In this document: piece by piece, positions 61,660 to 64,000 of the stretch
Layout of the letters: every line of letters starts with the position of its first letter
Position numbering within the stretch: position 1 is the stretch's first letter
NCBI GenBank assembly: GCA_025526995.1
Contig: JAHLKG010000008.1
Coordinates: 1,049,205 to 1,113,204 of the forward strand
Source of the DNA: Powellomyces hirtus
Taxonomy: Eukaryota; Chytridiomycota; Chytridiomycetes; Spizellomycetales; Powellomycetaceae
Length of the DNA stretch: 64,000 nt
Reading direction: 5' to 3'
The notes under the pieces: generated by a model
The model's database searches: none
What the model saw: only the letters and a program-made list of their open reading frames with translations
What the model was told of the DNA's origin: nothing
Position numbers and translations under genes: made by a program

Positions 61660-62510
61660 TCCCAAGCCGTAGCCGTATCGGCATGTATCGAAGTGTCGAT
61701 ATTCGGGCAGGGGCTGGTGAGAGATTTGCTCGTCGGAGTTTACACTTTTTGATGTTATGATTACGTAACTCAAGTGCAATAACCGATGGATGACGATGGT
61801 ATTGCCATAAAATGCAGTTCGTAGGTCTGGTGGTAAGAAACGCCAAGCGCGTTTGACCGCGCGTTCGGAGACACCCATCGTCTTGGCAAATTCATGCCAA
61901 CGACTTCCGGCACACGGCTCTTGGGCACAGCCTAGACCTATCTTACATTACCTTGAGCCATGTCCAACAACCCAGCTCCACCCCCTGGCCCCGCACAGGT
62001 TGAGCTTGAAGACAGACCCCAAATTGTCAGAAGGTAAAAGGCCACGATACCCCAAGTTCAGTCTTTCTCTAATCACCTTGGTCAAAGAGCGCTCGGCGAC
62101 TACGCCAGTGGTGTGAATGAACAAACATTAGTCACACTGTATTTCCCGGCGATAACACTAAACCAGGAATCCCAGCTACTCAGATTGGTCAGAATGTAAG
62201 GCAGTTGAAAAACCGGATGACGCTGATCCGTAACCGTTTTTTAATGACAACTCCCTAGTTCACGACAGCCTTCTCCCACTGCACTGGATCGCTTTTTTGG
62301 ACAATTGGCGGCACGCAGACAAAACGAAGGACAGAATCACCATCTGGTAAACCATTTTTTTGCTTACCTGGACCCCGATGAACAACAGATTGTTAAAGGC
62401 ATCCTCGATATGTAAGTTGACCAAACAACTAGCCCATGACTGTTCGTTCTTCTTACAATGCAAAATAGTTCAAACCCTAACGGCAGATGATGTGAGCTAT
62501 CAGATCTTGG
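61660..62510. other. Gene-poor stretch upstream of the mucin-like gene
   Basis: The minus frames here read on from the mucin gene's upstream region without an ATG that would give a better signal peptide. The plus frame 61853-62116 looks non-coding. Nothing else is seen. Confidence 0.4.
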
Positions 62511-62518
62511 TTGAGTTA

Positions 62519-62743
62519 TCAGATCTTGGACAGAGTCCAAAAAGTTCGATGGATTTCTGTATCGTCCGCCGGCATATTGGGCACTTGTCGCCGAACTCTG
62601 GAGCTACACTCAATACATAACACGGCATGGCCGCATGGGACTATGACTATCTTAATTTCGTTTTCCAGGCAAACGACACAAAATTGCTCGTCATTTGTGT
62701 TGCCCGCGGTGGCTTCGTTCTTGCTCGTCGAGTGCGCGCTCAA
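62519..62743 (-). pseudogene. RING-finger protein with a frame break in the zinc site
   Basis: From 62743 the frame reads QFCVVCLENEIKIVIVPCGH then AVLCIECSSRVRR, which provides the first six ligands of a C3HC4 RING (E3 ubiquitin ligase type). The last CPxC pair is missing in this frame. One base out of frame the same DNA (about 62590-62535) reads DKCPICRRTIQKSIELFG, exactly the missing end. A single-base indel near 62590 therefore breaks the finger, or the assembly has an error. Upstream exons may exist. Confidence 0.7.
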
Positions 62744-62749
62744 AAATAG

Positions 62750-63078
62750 CGCCCTCGCTCATCGTTGCAAGATCGATGCCTCTCAAAGTGCAAGAGATCG
62801 TCTTAGGGTCAAACCCCATGGCTTTGAGGCGCTTTGTCCACGTTTGGGATCCGGAAGGAGATCGCATTTCTGTGGCTAAGCCATTTCTGAATTGCAGACG
62901 CCCGTCATGAAGCGAGCCTTAACTGCGTGGCAGCGCGGCAGTCGGCTGGTCGCAGGATAAATTCGATAGTCTTTGGCGCATTGACACAGCGACAGTGGTC
63001 TTGGCTTGAGCTATACGATGACTTACACGGCAAGCAAATGGGCCAGGCCTACTACTTGAATAACCACTCGCAGGTAGA
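62750..63078. other. Gene-free stretch
   Basis: Short plus frames (62927-63262) overlap the end of the next gene and are probably not real. Nothing is recognised. Confidence 0.4.
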
Positions 63079-63969
63079 TCAAGAGCTGTCGGCACGCATT
63101 CGTAGAGTCAGTAAAGAGCTCACAGCTCTCCACATTGCTGCCGAAGGCTCCACTATCCACGCTGCCATCGCGACTCTTCGTCCCAACTCTTCCAGCGCCG
63201 TTCTCATGCTATGGCAGCGGGGACTCCGTCCGAGACGAGAAATATTCGATTTCATCTCATGAATTCCCCCGATAGTTTTGATTACGCTTTTGATGTTCTC
63301 GCAGTCTTGCTTCGTCCCAAAGAACGGGACAAGGTTCTTCAAGAGTTCCATCGCGATATCCCTATGCTCCTTAGAAGCAAACCTCCTGTATCGATGTTTC
63401 TTTTTCAAACGATGAAGATCAATCCTCAGACGTTCCAGTATTGTTGTGCGCGGTATTGATTTCCACTCTAGAAGTTGCGACACTTCGCGGCAGAGATCTT
63501 CTGAGGAGAGTATGCCCTCCAACGAATTCTCCAGCACCTGGTCCAGAGCTGTGAGGCCTCGATCGGTGCTCTTCCTATGCACGATGTGAGGCTGCAACTC
63601 CACGATAACCGACATCATGTCGAAAGAGCATCTGATCCACAATGGAAACAAATCAATCTTCATTGCCGCCACCGCTTGAATAAATGAGACATCTGGATTC
63701 GCATCTCCAACGTTGCCGAGATAGTACATCAATAGTTTTCGGAAGAAGCTTTCTGATTGATGTGAATGGAGAAAGCGAACGATATTCAACGTAGGATGTG
63801 TGACTTCGTAGATCATGTCTTCGTGCACTAGCCGGTCTCCAAACAAATGATTGAAACTGCGATATAGTAGTACCAAGTCGTCCATCCGCTCTTCGCGCAT
63901 AAAGTCATTGAGGTCCACTGGCCAAGCCTCCTGCCCTTGTTCCTGCCTTGTCAGATCCAAGTAGCTCAT
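63079..63969 (-). CDS. Unknown helical protein at the right edge
   Basis: The open frame encodes 296 residues with ATG at 63969 (MSYLDLTRQEQGQEAWPV). The coding region might begin farther right, beyond the window. The sequence is helix-rich, with segments such as NIVRFLHSHQSESFFRKLLM, WIRCSFDMMSVIVELQPHIV and AALEQLGRR-like repeats near the end. That is compatible with ankyrin-like or armadillo-like folding, but no repeat is clear. Function unknown. Confidence 0.55.
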   Translation of the reverse strand: MSYLDLTRQEQGQEAWPVDLNDFMREERMDDLVLLYRSFNHLFGDRLVHEDMIYEVTHPTLNIVRFLHSHQSESFFRKLLMYYLGNVGDANPDVSFIQAVAAMKIDLFPLWIRCSFDMMSVIVELQPHIVHRKSTDRGLTALDQVLENSLEGILSSEDLCREVSQLLEWKSIPRTTILERLRIDLHRLKKKHRYRRFASKEHRDIAMELLKNLVPFFGTKQDCENIKSVIKTIGGIHEMKSNISRLGRSPRCHSMRTALEELGRRVAMAAWIVEPSAAMWRAVSSLLTLRMRADSS

Positions 63970-64000
63970 CAGCCACGCAAGGAAGTGCGGTTTGCCACAT

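Noticed and set aside
1..64000. tRNA and rRNA genes
   Set aside because: I looked for TTC-arm-like ggttcgaatcc strings and conserved rRNA words and found none with proper surrounding structure. A tRNA scan would be decisive.

Overview
This is eukaryotic nuclear DNA, probably from an early-diverging zoosporic (chytrid-like) fungus. The evidence is spliceosomal introns of about 53-74 bp with GT/AG ends, TATA boxes close to start codons, nested LTR retrotransposons, a secreted ricin-B/thrombospondin-1 protein with a GPI-type tail, a Cache-HAMP membrane receptor, ankyrin repeats of the 'WLHENRTEGCT' style and a SET+MYND protein. No rRNA or tRNA genes were seen. The taxonomic call is inference; gene order and splicing come from reading the bases.

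Layout. (1) 1-17.6 kb is a retrotransposon nest. A nearly intact Ty1/copia element (479-6183; two 365-bp LTRs, 5-bp target duplication, half-tRNA primer site, and a chromodomain inside Pol) has inserted into the integrase gene of an older, broken Ty3/gypsy element on the minus strand (1 to about 11 kb). A second, more decayed gypsy element lies at about 11-15.4 kb. A third gypsy LTR end, in plus orientation, lies at about 17.6 kb. (2) 17.8-19.9 kb holds a four-exon tyrosine recombinase gene whose splices all join in frame. (3) 20-31.5 kb is a gene island: a C2H2 protein with a broken partial duplicate, a 17-bp minisatellite, an ankyrin protein, a SET-MYND protein with a fragmentary paralogue, and a large unknown gene. 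A palindromic 17-bp motif recurs upstream of several of these. (4) 31.5-36 kb is almost gene-free and made of dispersed repeats. (5) 36-44 kb holds a small unknown gene, a Cache-HAMP receptor gene without an output domain, and a duplicated pair of unknown genes, one of them broken.

(6) 44-51.4 kb is the most unusual part. An intact 783-residue protein joins a family-A-polymerase-like (TV-Pol-like) palm to a superfamily-3 helicase, as in virophages and Polinton-like viruses. Close by are a broken MSV199 domain, an AP2 domain, a GIY-YIG (T5orf172/MUG113-type) protein and helicase-tail-like scraps. These domain types are common in large DNA viruses and their parasites. The neighbourhood is full of copied blocks shared with 32-36 kb and 54-60 kb. 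I read it as a decayed, rearranged viral or virus-like integration with one preserved replication gene. (7) 51-64 kb returns to host-like genes among repeats: an F-box/WD40 relic, an unknown gene with a TATA box, the four-exon lectin/TSP1 gene, a five-exon secreted Thr-rich protein, a RING gene with a frame break, and an unknown protein at the right edge.
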